NCBI GenBank assembly: GCA_009823395.1
Contig: CM020515.1
Span: 18,944,989-19,008,988 of the forward strand
Direction of reading: 5' to 3'
DNA from: Thamnaconus septentrionalis
Taxonomy: Eukaryota; Chordata; Actinopteri; Tetraodontiformes; Monacanthidae
Length of the DNA stretch: 64,000 bases
Position 1 is the first letter of the stretch; the number at the start of each line of letters is the position of its first letter. Under the pieces are notes generated by a model. That model saw only the letters and a program-made list of their open reading frames with translations, was not told where the DNA came from and made no database searches. Below are positions 43,431 to 55,552 of this stretch, piece after piece. The translations under genes and the position numbers were made by a program.

Positions 43431-45036
43431 GGAAATACTGTGTTGCACTGGCGCAACAGCGACGCGCCTGGCCGAAGGGGTGTAACTGCACGTTCACGAC
43501 AAGGTAATCTGAGATTCGGAGTGGAAGGGGGCGGGGGGTTAGTAAATCTGGCTGGCAGACTGCCGCCTGCGTTAAAAATGGGAATACTGAGTTGACCTCG
43601 TAATTATCGAATCATAGCAACCAGGTGGAGAAAAAAAAAGACAAAAGAGTCGGAAAATAAATTGTGTCGAAAGAGGATGAGTTGAGGAGACGAGTGGAGA
43701 GAACACGGAGGGGGGGGGGCCTGAGTAAAGAAGGTTCTGGACTCTGGTTCTGCCTATGAAGCCACTGCAGATTCCTCCTGGATGGAACCCGGTGGAGCGT
43801 CACTCACCAGACCCACCACCGGGGGCACCGTTTCCTCCGAGTCGGCTGGGTTCGCTTGGCTGGCGGACTCTTGCTCTTTCTTGCACATGTTAGCAAAGTG
43901 TTGCCGCTCGCGGCGATAACGCGTCAGTTATCGGGTCTCTTAGTATCTTCTCGTGTGAGATTGATAATAAAACCAACATGAAACTTTGCCAGTTGTTCCA
44001 CGGCTCACAATCAAAGCTCGAAGTTGATTCTAACCGACAATTTTAAACCAGTTTTACGCCTAATTTGACTTTTATCTCTTGGTATTTCCTTTGTTCTCTA
44101 AGGCTGGACACTTTAATCTCATAGTTTTGTTGTCTCTTTTTTCAAGACAAAGGTTTTTGGAAAAAGAAAACAAAACTGGAAATCTACTTTTATCTCACAA
44201 CTATTGGTTCCTACTTTGTCTCTCTGACTGTTGAGGTCAAACACATTAATATTGTTAAATGCGTCTTGTTTTATTGCCATCATTTTACACAGAGTACAGT
44301 GAACGATTTTTCAGGTCAAAGCAACTCTGGAGTCCACCAGCAGGTGGCAGTAGCACCTTTTTTGGTGATGAAAGTAAACATAAAATAAAAAAGCATTCAC
44401 ACACGTTTGGCCAAAACACACAATGTTACACAAATCAGCACAAATTTGCAAATAACACAACAGCCGACCTGCAGCTGCAGAAGAAACGCAACTATTCAGG
44501 CTCCGCCTCTCAAGACTTTCCATCCAATCGCAGACACTGGGCCTGACAGAACACTGCAGTGAAGGCAGCGTGGTGACTGGGCCCAGGGTCACATGGTCCG
44601 TGGGTTCCTGGTCAGGAACAGCTTGTCCTCCTCAAGATGCTTCCATCAAAGGTTCCATTCACTTTGGTTTCTCGCCAAAACAATTCGCACCTAAAAAGAA
44701 AAACGGGGGAATCAGACACAAGTTGCACCTGAAGAGGGCGCCAGTAAGGACAATCTTACGAGTTGGTTTTCCTTCATTTAAAATTATGATTCTAAGAGGA
44801 AGGATTTTATTTTGAAAGGTGATCCTTGGTTATTTAAGTTTGTTTTTAAGTTGTTTTCTCCACAAAATCATGAAAATCAATCAGTTGATTTCAGGTTCTG
44901 GTTGGATTTTTTTTACCTTGAAGCGAGACTGGAATAAACGGATCGACATTGAAGCAACAGACGCGAGCGTCGAGGTGACGGAACTACGGGAGCTGAGGTG
45001 ACGGCAACTACAAAAGACGTTCGACTACTCACACAG
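43431..45036. other. Intergenic between elob and the THAP-integrase gene
   Basis: AT-rich DNA without credible exons. The first 500 bases are the upstream side of the elob promoter; the last part is the 3'UTR side of the minus-strand THAP gene. I see no mobile element that I can name. Confidence 0.5.
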
Positions 45037-45454
45037 TCAACCGGGGACTTTGGATCTGACCACTAGGAGGCTCTCCTGGATCTCTGAGTCTGTTAACTGG
45101 GGAGAGAGAGCAGGTGAGTGGAAGAGGCCACCTCACCTGGGCGGGGGGAGAGGAAGGGAGGGGCGGGACCCACCTCCAGTCCTCTGGGTTGACGGACAGG
45201 CTGCAGTCCAGAGCAGCAGAGCAGGCTGAAGGGCCGCTGCCCACCGCCGCCACCACCTGGCCGCTCCTGGAAGCACAGGGCGAACACCCTGGCGGGCAGG
45301 AAGACGTCCCAGTCGGCGGCGTGACCCTCCGACAGTTCACTCACCATCCTGCAGGGGGCGGGGCAGAGCGGCGCCACACACAACTTCTGTGCATTCAACT
45401 CTGATCCTCTGAATTCATTCAAAACTTTCTACTGTAAGACTGAAAGCGCCCTCT

Positions 45455-45532
<78 letters not shown>

Positions 45533-47551
45533 GTTGAGCAGCTGCTGCGTGCTGCCGTCTGCAGTGTCCGTCTGCCAGTGATGGACGACGAGGTCGACGG
45601 AGATCTTGAGTTGCTGCTTCAGTCTGGAGTTGATCTGCAACAACAACAACAACAACAACAACAAATCCACTTCCTGTTCGGAACCCAGGTCCCCCCCGAG
45701 AGCCCTGTAGCTCCGCCCACCTGGTCCACTGCATCCCGCGGCAGCCTGGACAGGATGCGGACGGGGAAGCCGAAGTGCTGGATGATGTCGGCGAGGTGCT
45801 GAGCCACCAGCGACGGCAGACACGCCTCCAGGGCCACTGACTCCACCCACTGGGAGAACAGGTCCGTCACGGTGAGGACGTAGCGGTTCCCCGCGGCGGT
45901 GCCACCCAGTGGGCCCCGCACGTCGAGGCCCAGCCACTGCCACGCCTCCGTCACCTGCCGCCAGGTCACAGCGTGATGAGACCGCAGCTGTGGCCACTCA
46001 CGTGGCCTCTAGATGGCGCTGTCACCCACCTCTAGAACCTTCTCGGGGTCCTCAAGCTCCCTCTGCAGAGGAACACAAGAACTCTTTATCAATGAGTGTT
46101 GGTCCAGATACCGACGAGGTATCGTGTTGTGTTGTGTTGATGACTCACACTGACGTCCGAGTCCGGAGCCCAAACGATGTCCTGCCACACAAACAAATAA
46201 ACAACGAGAAACACGTGACTCACAGGCCTGCGTTTTATTTTCCAGGAATGAAATTCATCCTGAATCTGATTTTTCATTTTTTAAATGTTTTTAAAGGATA
46301 ATCTGACCCCACGGACCTGAGTGGCACAGTAATCTCCGTGGAAGAAATGTGGAAAAGAGTCGATCTTCATGAGATTGGTGTCGATGATAATCCTCCACTT
46401 ATCCCTGAATGTAACACAAGAAGAAGAAACAGGAAACAGGAAGTCACGTCCGGCTCAAAGAGCTTGGTGTCAGTGCACAAGACAGCGATGCGGGACAGAA
46501 AAAAAAAAAAAGGCACCCTGTGTCTTCTGACGACGGCGTCCACTCATCAGAGCTGAGGTTCTTCTTCTTGGCTGCAGCGGAGCTGCTCTGCAGGCCTTTA
46601 TCAGCCTGTGTCAAGGTCACAGAGGTCACAAGTTCATCTTCCAATCCCTCAGCGTGAACAAAAGCCACTCAGTTCCGGTTCCTTACCTTGGATCTCCGTC
46701 TCTGTTCGGTGGAAGCCTGCATGAGAGAAACGGGGAGAATCTGATGAAACCCTGTGGGCGTCTGGTCAGTGGAGATGCTGTTTGGCCGAGCTCGGACCTT
46801 CCTCTGCTCTGCGTCACCCGGGGCTGAGAAGACGGTGGGCACGGCGTCCTCCCGCAGCTTGACGAACTTGCCGCTGCGGTCGATGTGATGCTCCTCAAAG
46901 TGGTCGATGCAGAGCACGGAGAAGCGGCTCGGGCTCCAGTCCTCCCACTTCATGTTCGCCAGCCACTTCTTCAGCCTCCTGGGGTTGTACACCGGAAACC
47001 TGACAAGCGCCACGAGAAGAGCAAACACACAAACAAACAAACAAACAAACAAGCAAAAACAAACAACTGTTTCATGCGTGCATAACGTCACCAGAATAAA
47101 ACAATATAAACAAATTAAAACCGTGTCAGAAGTATGATTTGCCACACCGCAAAATATTTGTCTAGATTTTCAGATCCATCAGTAACTACGGAAGCGCATT
47201 GTTGCCATACTAGAAACAAAACACGGCTCAGTATCACGTTATTTTTGTCGCGTTATACCTTGGAACTATCGCGTTATTTTTTGTTGTTGACAATTTCACG
47301 TTATAATGTGAAACTATCGCGTTATTTTATATAGTTTTTTTTTTTTTTTTTTTATCGTGGCAGCAAAGCGCTGCCGTGGGTAACAACAAACCGGCTGGCT
47401 AATGTGATGCTAATGTTGACGTGCTGGTTACTGTCTGCTCGGTTCATGAACACTTCTCCAAAGGGACTTCCTGATTTCTTACTTACTTAAAATATTTCAC
47501 ATCCGAGTCGCTCGGGTGCTCGCAGTCGTACGCACATTTATTCCTCCCCAT
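45037..47551 (-). CDS. THAP-domain protein fused to a degenerate retroelement-type integrase core
   Basis: Ten exons in perfect phase: 47487-47551, 46687-46999, 46517-46605, 46317-46404, 46155-46181, 46030-46062, 45721-45954, 45531-45634, 45174-45348, 45037-45096; 395 residues. Residues 1-85 are a THAP zinc finger: CAYDC, KKWLANM, CIDHF (C2CH ligands) and the closing AVPTVF motif. A Ser/Lys linker follows. From about 225 an rve integrase core begins: WLGLDVRGPLGGTAAGNRYV, VTDLFSQWVE, LADIIQHFGFPVRILS, then HHWQTDTADGSTQQLLN. The first catalytic Asp (GLDV) is kept. The second is lost: the usual ILSDxG reads ILSRLP. The Glu of YHPQTxGxxER is Gly. So integration activity is not expected. Introns split the integrase core, which argues for an old host gene. 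Gin-1 and Gin-2 are known domesticated integrases; I know of no THAP fusion in them, so no symbol is given. Confidence 0.82.
45458..45530. repeat. (CA)n microsatellite forming a splice donor
   Basis: About 36 CA units end exactly at the 3' border of exon 45531-45634 of the minus-strand gene. The donor is therefore the first GTGTGT of the repeat. Confidence 0.9.
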
Positions 47552-48166
47552 TTGGTTCACAGCTCAGTTTTAAAAACTCGTCGATTGTTTTAGTTAGCTA
47601 GCAAAGTTGATGAGGATAAGTTAAGCCTACACAGGCTACTTCCGGTAGGAGTTTCAAAATAACAACCTCACGTTTCGATTAAAAAGGGAAGGAAACTAGA
47701 TCGGTAAACTCTACAAAAAGCAGATATAACTTGAATAGGTTAACGATGTACTTTGCATTTTTTTTTTTTTTTATTTATTTCATCCTTGTGTGTAAGTATG
47801 CAACCAGCAGCATCGAGATGTTGATTTTCCGACATGAGCTTGATAGAAATATTTCACCGGATGTTATTTATTCCTCGTTGGTGTTTCCATTAAAAACGGG
47901 TTTCGTACCGCCGCCACGTGGACAATTGATTGTTTGCATTTTACTGTTCTGTTTGTGGTTTTGTTGTTAATTCTGTCGGGGAAAGCAGGAACATTTTTTA
48001 ACTTTAAAAAATGGACCATTTTAACAACATTGATAAATGTATATATCACAGCACAAATTAAACACTTCTCAGACAACAACTAATGACTTAAAAATTTTTT
48101 TCACATTTTTTGTTGAACATGACAAGACAAACTCGATGTCAAATGTCAACATGCAACTCTGCGGTC
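47552..48166. other. Promoter of the THAP gene and 3' side of rusf1
   Basis: The first 100 bases hold the THAP-gene promoter side (CTTCCGG ETS-like site near 47640). The rest is AT-rich 3'UTR sequence of rusf1. No exon is seen. Confidence 0.5.
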
Positions 48167-50216
48167 TTAGTTGTGCTTTGTCTTCCAGTCCACCCTCCAC
48201 TCGTCCCAGTCCAGCAGAGTGCGCCGCAGGTCCCATCCTGCAGCCTCCAGACCTGCACACAGTTACACCAAGGAAGTGGAAAAAGAAAAAACACTCAACG
48301 TGTTGCTTTATCAGCTGCAGCAAAAGTGTGCAAATTCATTCACCTTTGAGAAAAGTGGCAAAGGTCGAGTCCATGAGCTGATGACTCTCATGCACCAGCT
48401 CCCAGTGACCTGCACAATAAACAAAAAATAATAATAAAAGCATGTCTTGTAGAACAGTCGACCAGCACCTCCCCTTTCTTCAGCAGCATGAGCAAACCAA
48501 GCGATACAAGACGTGTGTGTGGCTCACTGTGCTGCGGACCACCAGGCTTCCTGGACGTCAGCGCGCTGCTGATCCACAGCGCCTGACACGTTGCTCGGAT
48601 CTCATCGTGGACCGACGCCGTCGATCCCAAACACACACACACGCACCCTGCAGAGCCGAGAGGAGAGGAGAACCAACATCAGCGCCACGCCGTGTTTTGG
48701 TGCTGAGGAAGTTCTGAGGCGACGCACCGTTTTTCACCCCGAGCAGGAAGGGCTGGTGGTGTCTCCTCAGGGCCAGACTCAGCTCCTCGCGGCTGCAAGA
48801 GACACCACGCAGGTCATAAACACCTGCAGCTTTTATTGTCACAGGTACTACGCTGTTGTTGTTGCATGAGGTGACCTTTGGACGACTTCCTGTAGTCTCA
48901 CACCGAGTTTGACCGGCACAGATTTCTTGAACTCTTCAGAAAGCAAAACCGAAACAAAAAACACAAATTAAATTAAATGTGTTGCTTCACGTAACAATAG
49001 ATAATAAAATAGATAATAATGAGACAAGCTCCTCCCACCAAAGAACACAGGCTCCCTCTGATTGGCCTCTGGCGGCGTGAGGACGCGGCCGTCCCTCAGG
49101 TAGCGCCGCAGCACGATGGAGAGGCGCGACTCGTTGAGCGTCTCCATGACGACCGAGCTGACCGCCTTGTAGTTGGAGAAGAGGTGGAGGACGGTGAAGA
49201 GGAAGAAGAGGCCGAGGGTCAGTCTGGAGGGGGGAGGGGGAGAGGGGGGTGACGGTGAGCGAGCGACAGGTTTCCGAACACGCAAAGCCGTCGGAGGTCG
49301 GCGACCTTACGGCGGGTTGTCGGTGACCAGCGGGATGAGGAGCAAACTGAGCAGCAGGCCGGCCAGGTTCACCAGGGTCTCCTGGCGGGAAACAGTCACA
49401 TGACGCAGCAACAGGACGTGACATCAGGGCGGTCTGGTGCCACAACCTCAGGGCAAAATATGGCAGTGCAGGCACGGAAAAAAGCTTTTGGCTTCTGTGT
49501 GACGTCATGCTGAGAATATAAAACTGTTTTTTTAGGGATTTTCTGCCTTTGACACATTTTTGTTGACAGATTAAAAGTCCATGACGAACGCAGCAGAACA
49601 CAGCAGAACGCAGCAGAACACAGCAGAACACAGCAGAACACACTGCTACCTGACTGCCGTCCTTGGCTGAGATGTCGGCCAGGTTGTCTCTGCGAGCCTG
49701 ATGGACGGTGAGCGCCGCTCTGGTGGCGCCGCCTGCAACTCCAACGATGGCCTGGATGAGAGCACAAGTTCTGATTGGGCTCGAAGGCCACCTGGAATTC
49801 AGGAATTAGATTTTTGATTTTTTTTGTTGTTTGTTGACCTTAAACACGCCGGCGGTGCAGACGATCAGGGTGAAGAACGGCGGGAAGTAGGGAGCCAGGA
49901 TCTCCATGAACATGGCCATGTCGTTGAGAACATCAGCAAAGAGTCTGAGAGGGAGACAAGAAGACACCATGGAGTCCATCAGCTGGGGAACATCCAGAAC
50001 CAGAGCCTTGAGTCTTGTACTTCCTGCACCTCCACTTTTTGGCCTCCGAGTCCAGTTTAATCCTGGAGGAAGATTGAAACAACATGATGAGGAGGAAGGA
50101 GATGGGGGAGGAGGAGGAGGAGCAGGCGGAGGAGGAGATGATCGTACCCTTTCCACCAGGCAAAGACGATCCGGCCCAGCATCCCGGTTCCATCTGCAGC
50201 AGAAACCAGCACATGG

Positions 50217-50260
<44 letters not shown>

Positions 50261-51721
50261 CACAAGGTGTCACGTCAACGTGGTTGCGAACGGCAGACGG
50301 CAGAACTTCACCTCTCAGCAGCCAGGTGATGGTCGCTGCAGCAACCGTGGCCTCCTGGTCCCCGACCCCAGCACCTCTCAGGGAGGCCTGGGTGGCTAAA
50401 GTCCCCGAGAGAGAGCTGGAGAAGGCCTGAGCAGGAGAGACGGAGGAGGTGGAGGAGGAGGAGTGAGGAGGAAGAGACGGTGGAGGGGAGGAGGAGGAGG
50501 AAGAGACGGTGGAGGGGGAGCAGGAGGAGTGAGGAGGAGGAGGAGTGACGGAGGAGGAGGAGGAGGAGTGAGGAGGAAGACACGGTGGAGGCGGAGGCGG
50601 AGGAGGAGGAGTGACGGAGGAAGAGACGGTGGAGGCGGAGGAGGAGGAGGAGTGAGGAGGAGGAGGAAGAGGAGTGAGGAGGAAGAGACGGTGGAGGCGG
50701 AGGAGGAGGAGCGACGGAGGAAGAGACGGTGGAGGGGGAGGAGGAGGAGGAAGAGACGGTGGAGGGGGAGCAGGAGGAGTGAGGAGGAAGAGACAGTGGA
50801 GGCGGAGGAGTGAGGAGGAGGAGTGACGGAGGAGGTGGAAGAGGAGTGAGGAGGAGGTGGAAGAGGAGGAGTGAGGAGGAAGAGACGGTGGAGGCGGAGG
50901 AGTGAGGAGGAAGACACGGTGGAGGGAGGAGGAGGAGGAAGAGACGGTGGAGGGGGAGCAGGAGGAGTGAGGAGGAGGAGGAGTGACGGAGGAGGAGGAG
51001 GAGTGAGGAGGAAGAGACGGTAGAGGCGGAGGCGGAGGAGGAGGAGTGAGGAGGAGGAGGAGGAGTGAGGAGGAAGAGACGGTAGAGGCGGAGGCGGAGG
51101 AGGAGGAGTGACGGAGGAGGTGGAGGAGGAGGAGTGAGGAGGAAGAGACGGTGGAGGGGGAGGAGGAGGAGTGAGGAGGAAGAGACAGTGGAGGCGGAGG
51201 AGGAGGAGGAGGAGGAGGAGGAGGAGGTGGAAGAGGAGGAGGAGGAGGTGGAAGAGGAGGAGGAGGAGGAAGACACGGTGGAGGAGTGAGAACAAAGATG
51301 GAGGGAGAAATCAGAGAGATAGGAGGTGATGGAGTGAAGGTGGAGAGGAAGTAGGGACGTGATGACGTCACTGCTGCCCTACCTGCGCCGTGTCCCACAG
51401 CTGGTAGTGCAGGTAGTCCGGGCTGACGCTGTCCGGGTAGCCTTGAGGCAGAAACACACTCTGCCGAGACAACAAGCAAACACAAACACACAAACATGAC
51501 TCTGGTGCGGGATTGGTCCCCGGCAGTCACGTGGTTTTTTAAAAACCCACCTTGAACGCCCCGACCAGAGAGTTCCCCCTCTGCTGCTGCTCCTCTCCTC
51601 CCTCCCTCCTCCTCTCCATCCCTCCATCCCTGCTGTAGTAGCGCCACCTCTCGGCGCTTCCGTAGCGCTCCGTGGCCAGCAGCGAGCCGCCGCCTGCCGC
51701 CGCCGCCGCCGCCGCCGCCAT
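48167..51721 (-). CDS. rusf1: RUS family member 1 (DUF647 protein, C16orf58)
   Basis: Conserved membrane-associated protein of the RUS/DUF647 family; its plant relatives act in root UV-B sensing, its animal role is little known. Fourteen exons, all GT-AG and in phase: 51551-51721, 51383-51460, 50312-50426, 50148-50193, 50030-50062, 49839-49944, 49650-49751, 49311-49381, 49039-49223, 48876-48933, 48728-48792, 48528-48647, 48344-48409, 48167-48252; 433 residues. It matches human RUSF1 in order: SVFLPQGYPDSVSPDYLHYQ, SLSGTLATQA, GMLGRIVFAWWKG, LFADVLNDMAMFMEILAP, GGATRAALTVHQARRDN, ETLVNLAGLLLSLLLIPLV, MVMETLNESRLS-type block, and GLEAAGWDL...DEWR at the end. A poly-Ala start comes from a (GCC)n repeat. 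Promoter side has CCGGAAGT ETS-like sites (51729). Confidence 0.93.
50214..50262. repeat. (GTT)n trinucleotide array
   Basis: About 15 GTT units in a rusf1 intron, 20 bases upstream (in gene direction) of the acceptor of exon 50148-50193. Confidence 0.9.
50440..51290. repeat. Polypurine minisatellite, GAGGAG with GACGGTGGAGG units
   Basis: About 850 bases of intron 2 of rusf1 are almost free of C and T except in recurring GTGACGGAGGAAGAGACGG and GGTGGAGGCGGAGGAGG modules. Both strands stay open over long distances because stops are rare in such sequence. Confidence 0.92.
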
Positions 51722-53325
51722 CAGGACGAACCGGAAGTGCCTTCAATCCAGCGGACTGACTACAAGGGCGAGAATGACACCAAGAAAGACTTTATCGGCT
51801 CGGGTCGTTGCTGCTCTGCTCGGTCGACGTGTCGCTAGTCTCGTATTGTTTTGCTTTCGAGTCACACTTCCGTATTTCTTTTACCGCCTCACGGCTTGGA
51901 CTCTTCCTATTGGCTTACGCCCCTGAGACGGAAGTGATGAAAATCTCAGCCGGATAATTGTATCGTTATCATTATTTTTAGTTCTCTTTGTACTCCGATT
52001 TAAACCTTTGAATAAAGGCTCATGAAAAAAAAAGAAAAAGTTATCATTATTTTTTTATATAATTATTTTTGATCCATCTCCAACTGAGGATATTTTCATT
52101 CCGGTTTCCAAACTAATTATATAATATATAATTACATATTTTATCATTTTAAATTATTAAATTCATTTTGATTGTCATATATATAATTTACATTTATAAT
52201 TGATTATATTGTTAATTATTATAATTTATAATTAAGGAATCTGGATTTTATGTTCGTAATATAATTTGGAATTGTGGTTAATGTACAATCACGTCACTCT
52301 GGTCACAACAGTGGCATTTCTGCAGGCACTGCCCCCTACAGGCAGCATTTCTTGGTGTGACTTGACCTCTGAAGGCTGTCACCTCTGTCACTCCTCGACT
52401 GTTTAGTATTTTCGTACAGATACTCAGATAACTCTTCTCACAGAGCCGTCAGGTAGCTGCTTATCTCTGACCCACATCCCACCGGTAAATGTTTGCAAGT
52501 TGGTTAGCATGGCCTAATGAATAGCCCGGCAGGATCTGTCTGTCTCTCTGTCTGTCTGTCTGTGAACGGTCGCTGGCACGGCAAAACTGCTGAGGCAGCT
52601 GGAAAAATGCCGGACATAAACCACCACGAGAGGAAGTTGTTTATTACAGTGTTGCACATAGCAGTGTTTGTCTCTTTTTTGCAAGACTAATCCAAGGAGA
52701 ACCATAATAAAAACAAAACAAAAAAAACAACATTTTATTTATTAAATGCTCAGAAAATCTCAGGTTGCCACGGTAGAAAACAGATCGTAGTGTGAAGCTG
52801 TGTTTTTCAACCACTGTGCCCCGATACACTAGTGTGCCATGAAAAAAAAAAAAAAAAAAAAAAAACCAAACATCATTCCATTGTGACTGTGCTTTAAAGG
52901 GAATTTAAGCCTGTTTTCCTCCCAGGATATCAGCTGTGTGCATCTGAACAGGTTTCCCAGGTTGCACGCTGAGTGACTGGCATCGTGTTTCCAAGCTCTT
53001 CCTGGTGCAGGCAGGTTTCTGCAGCAGGTAAGGCCGGTTTCTGCAGGTGTGACGCAACAATCACTGCACTGCAAACACAGATCTTCTGTCCGTGACAGAG
53101 CAGTCTGGACATTTTCCCTGGACCCACTGGCAAATAATGCACTGACGGTTTAGGAAACCTTGCTTATCCCTGCTGCCTCTGCACAGTTTGACTGTCTTCT
53201 GCACATCTGCCTTGGTTGTTTGTTGTACATGGATTCATTTGAGTGTTTTTGTAACTACTGTATAGTTTATTTTTGTAGTGTTTTTTCCATGCTGCAACAG
53301 TGTAGTTTGGGATCAATAAAGCACG

Positions 53326-53393
<68 letters not shown>

Positions 53394-53679
53394 CTGATCT
53401 GAGCCCTTCAGTTCTGTTTCAAAGAAACCAGGAGGAGCGAAGAGTTTCAAAACCCTCCCGCCCTCATCCCTCCACGCCTCCTCCTTTCTCACTTCCCCTC
53501 AAAAACAGGAAGTGTGCAGCAGCGGCGGTGGCGGTGGCGGTGGCGGTGACGGTGACGGGCGGGAGGGTCTGGTGGGTTGGGATCAGGAAGCAGTGGGCGT
53601 GGTCAGCTCTTATCTGCTGCAGGTCACAGAGCAGCAGTAGAAACTGGTGAATCAGATCAGAGTGAGTGAGTGAGTGAGT

Positions 53680-53716
<37 letters not shown>

Positions 53717-54014
53717 AACCTGCTCTCCCAGTGGCTGTGTCTCACCTGCAGGGCAGAGCAGACCGACGCTGACACGCCTTCACATTCCTGAAAAGCTCGT
53801 CAAGCTGGCAGGTGGGAGGGTCGGGGGAGGGACGGGGTGAGTAGAGGGGAGAGAGGGAGGGAGAGAGTAGAGCGTGTGGGAGGGAGGAAGGAGGGAGGAA
53901 GGAGGGGGTGGAGGGAGTTTCAGTCACAACCGTCTGGAGACTGGAGCTGTGCGGCCGCCGGTGGCGATGGCAGTGATCGTATGACAGAAACCCCCCGACT
54001 CCCCAAAGCCTTCA

Positions 54015-54055
<41 letters not shown>

Positions 54056-55067
54056 AGAGAGGCCAAGGTTAAACTTCTGACCAGGCAGGAATCCAGTGAC
54101 AGGACGGGATCACAGTGGATCAGAAGAGAGGAGGATCACAACGTGAGCAGGTCGGTGATTTAAGACGATTATAGAATTTTAAAAAGAAAATTACTTTCAT
54201 TTTCACTTTCTTCTTTCACATCTTGGTCCCACTGACTGACTGACTGACTGACTGACATCTTCGGGGTTTTCATGACGATCTGGTTGTGTGGCGGCAGCTC
54301 CTAAACACCTCTCAGGCTGATCTGATCACCGCTGGGTTCACTTTGTGACATCACAGCTCGTCCTGTGAGCAATTTGGGACTTTTTTCTTTCTTTCTTTCT
54401 TTCTCTCCAGTTGTGGCCATTCAGGTTTTTCAAGCTTCCGTCGCTCTTTGCGTGAGAAAAACAAGCCGGCGGCTCCCAGCAGTTTCTCTGCTGAACATGT
54501 TTTGACTCGCGTGGGGAAGATTTTCCTCATCCTCCACTCGACGGGTCAGCGGGTTAAAAATCCAGAGACGTGGCGTTTGGAGTTAAAAAACAGCGAACTT
54601 CAGTCTCACCTCGGTGGCCACCTGGGACTTGGTTTGATTTTGGTTTATTTTTTGGATGGGGCTGCAAGGCCTGCTTGTCCACGTTGGCGAGAGCCCATAG
54701 AGAACATTTGTGAGAGGGAGGGAAGCTCCAAACCAGCTGGAGAAATTTGTCTCACAATGTCAAAGCAGCCAATCACATGGTGGTGGGCGGAGTTAAACTG
54801 AAAGCAGCCAGGATGGATGAGTGAGATTCCAAACTTTATTCACATCTGACGTCTCACTGGAACCAAACAGGTGGATTTGAGCTAAAACCAAAACAGCAAA
54901 AAACAAACAGTTACTTGGTTGTTGTTTTTGGTTCGTTGTCGTTTCTGGTTTTTGGTTCTTTCAAAGCTGCGTAGTTAAAAGAAAATGAGGAGGTGGAACT
55001 GGTTCCTCTAGGCACGTGACTTGACAGACAGAACAGACTGGAACAAAGTGAGTTGGATCGAGCTGCC
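51722..55067. other. Intergenic between rusf1 and tmem265-like
   Basis: Contains the rusf1 promoter (CpG-rich, ETS-like sites to about 51930), AT-rich DNA (52030-52270), a 22-A run (52842-52864), a retroelement 3' end with (CTAT)n (53150-53395), (TG)n at 53687-53714, (CA)n at 54016-54052, and purine-rich GGGAGGGA tracts near 53850-53915. A 5'UTR exon of tmem265-like may lie here but was not fixed. Confidence 0.55.
53150..53395 (+). mobile_element. Non-LTR retroelement 3' end with (CTAT)n tail
   Basis: The segment ends 'gggatcaataaagcacgt' followed by about 16 CTAT units. A polyadenylation-like AATAAA directly before a GATA-type tail is a common 3' structure of fish LINE/SINE copies. The internal 'gcctctgcacagtttgactg' part has no visible ORF. 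Confidence 0.55.
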
Positions 55068-55452
55068 GGGCGACACCCTGGCGCAGTGGTGAGCACTTCC
55101 GCCTCACAGCAAGAAGGTCCTGGGCTCGATTCTGGGCCTGGGGCCTTTCTGCGTGGACTTTGCATGTTCTCCATGTGTCTGCTGGGTTCTCCAGGTTCTC
55201 CATGTGTCTGCTGGGTTCTCCAGCTTCCTCACAGTATCAGTAGGTGTGTGTGTGAGTGTGAATGGTTGTGTGTCTCTATGTGTCCCTAATAAAGTGTCCA
55301 CTGGTCCAGGGTGTCACCCTGCCTTCACCCAGTGACAGCTGGGAGACTCCAGCAGACCCCCAGCACCCTGAGAGCAGGAGGAAGAGGGATGCATGCATGG
55401 ATGGATGGATGGATGGATGGATGGATGGATGGATGGATGGATGGATGGATGG

Positions 55453-55488
<36 letters not shown>

Positions 55489-55497
55489 GTGGATGGA
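55068..55497 (+). mobile_element. tRNA-derived SINE with LINE-type tail and (GGAT)n
   Basis: The head has an RNA polymerase III A box TGGCGCAGTGG (55079-55089) and a B-box-like GGGCTCGATTC (55122-55132) at tRNA spacing. A body with duplicated 'tgtctgctgggttctcca' follows, then 'ccagggtgtcaccctgcctt' and a terminal (GGAT)n of about 24 units (55396-55496). The tail matches the truncated copy at 10590-10935. It lies 55 bases before the tmem265-like coding exon. Confidence 0.85.
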
Positions 55498-55552
55498 TCT
55501 GCCGGGAGTCGTCTGCCCTCCTCAAACCCCTTCTTCTTCTGTCCTTCCAGGA

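Noticed and set aside
45721..45954. Recent retroelement or endogenous retrovirus insertion
   Set aside because: No LTRs, gag or reverse transcriptase nearby; the integrase core is split by phased introns and joined to a THAP exon.
49806..51746. 646-residue Pro/Ser-rich open frame on the minus strand
   Set aside because: It runs through rusf1 exons in the wrong frame and through the polypurine intron array; the spliced rusf1 model explains the conserved parts.
55068..55140. Functional tRNA gene
   Set aside because: A and B boxes are present but the cloverleaf is degenerate and continues into a SINE body.
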